5,516 nucleotides of DNA. It comes from Clostridia bacterium. Its GTDB lineage: Bacteria; Bacillota_A; Clostridia; Oscillospirales; CAG-272. Shown piece after piece: positions 5,511-5,516 of the stretch. The position numbers and the translations under genes are program-made. The notes beneath the pieces were generated by a model. It had not been told where the DNA came from. It worked only from the letters and a program-made list of their open reading frames with translations, and searched no databases. Each line of letters starts with the position of its first letter. Position 1 is the stretch's first letter. Location: the NCBI GenBank assembly GCA_017462445.1, contig JAFTRB010000075.1, positions 1 through 5,516 of the forward strand. The letters are read 5' to 3'.

Positions 5511-5516
5511 ATTCAA

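Overview
The window looks like chromosomal DNA from a Bacillota bacterium, most likely an uncultured gut or rumen Clostridia. The evidence is strong GGAGG-type ribosome binding sites at most starts, sigma-A-like promoters with extended -10 boxes, a clostridial-looking YgjV membrane protein and AraC regulator, and a death-on-curing toxin of a type common in this phylum. Base composition is roughly half G+C by eye. There are no RNA genes, CRISPR arrays, insertion sequences or transposases. This placement is inference from protein style, not from a marker gene.

Layout, right to left. An AraC-family regulator (4559-5392, + strand) ends before a good hairpin terminator (5474-5510). It is transcribed away from a minus-strand series that starts at 4450. 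The 108-bp divergent gap holds two back-to-back extended -10 promoters, which form the arms of an 8-bp inverted repeat. The minus-strand series begins with a YgjV-family membrane protein. Four bases later comes a 701-residue cytoplasmic protein with a glycosidase-like TIM-barrel signature (GH106/GH42-like motifs). After a 92-bp gap comes a ThuA (trehalose-utilization type) protein. This half reads as a small carbohydrate-utilization locus: regulator, membrane protein, putative glycosidase and sugar-modifying protein.

The gap before thuA is unusual. A perfect 12-bp inverted repeat flanks a near-consensus promoter, and the thuA ribosome binding site lies in one arm. A read-through transcript can fold into a hairpin that hides the site and ends in a U run, whereas a transcript from the internal promoter lacks the 5' arm. 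The same arrangement would also fit a very short invertible promoter, though that is less likely.

Downstream of thuA (34-844, minus strand) lies a compact three-gene cassette with two ATGA overlaps: an unrecognised 47-residue protein in the antitoxin position, a Doc-type Fic-fold toxin with HAFIDGNKR, and a small DUF1294 membrane protein. The 47-residue gene is short and is the main find here, because it does not look like the usual Phd antitoxin.
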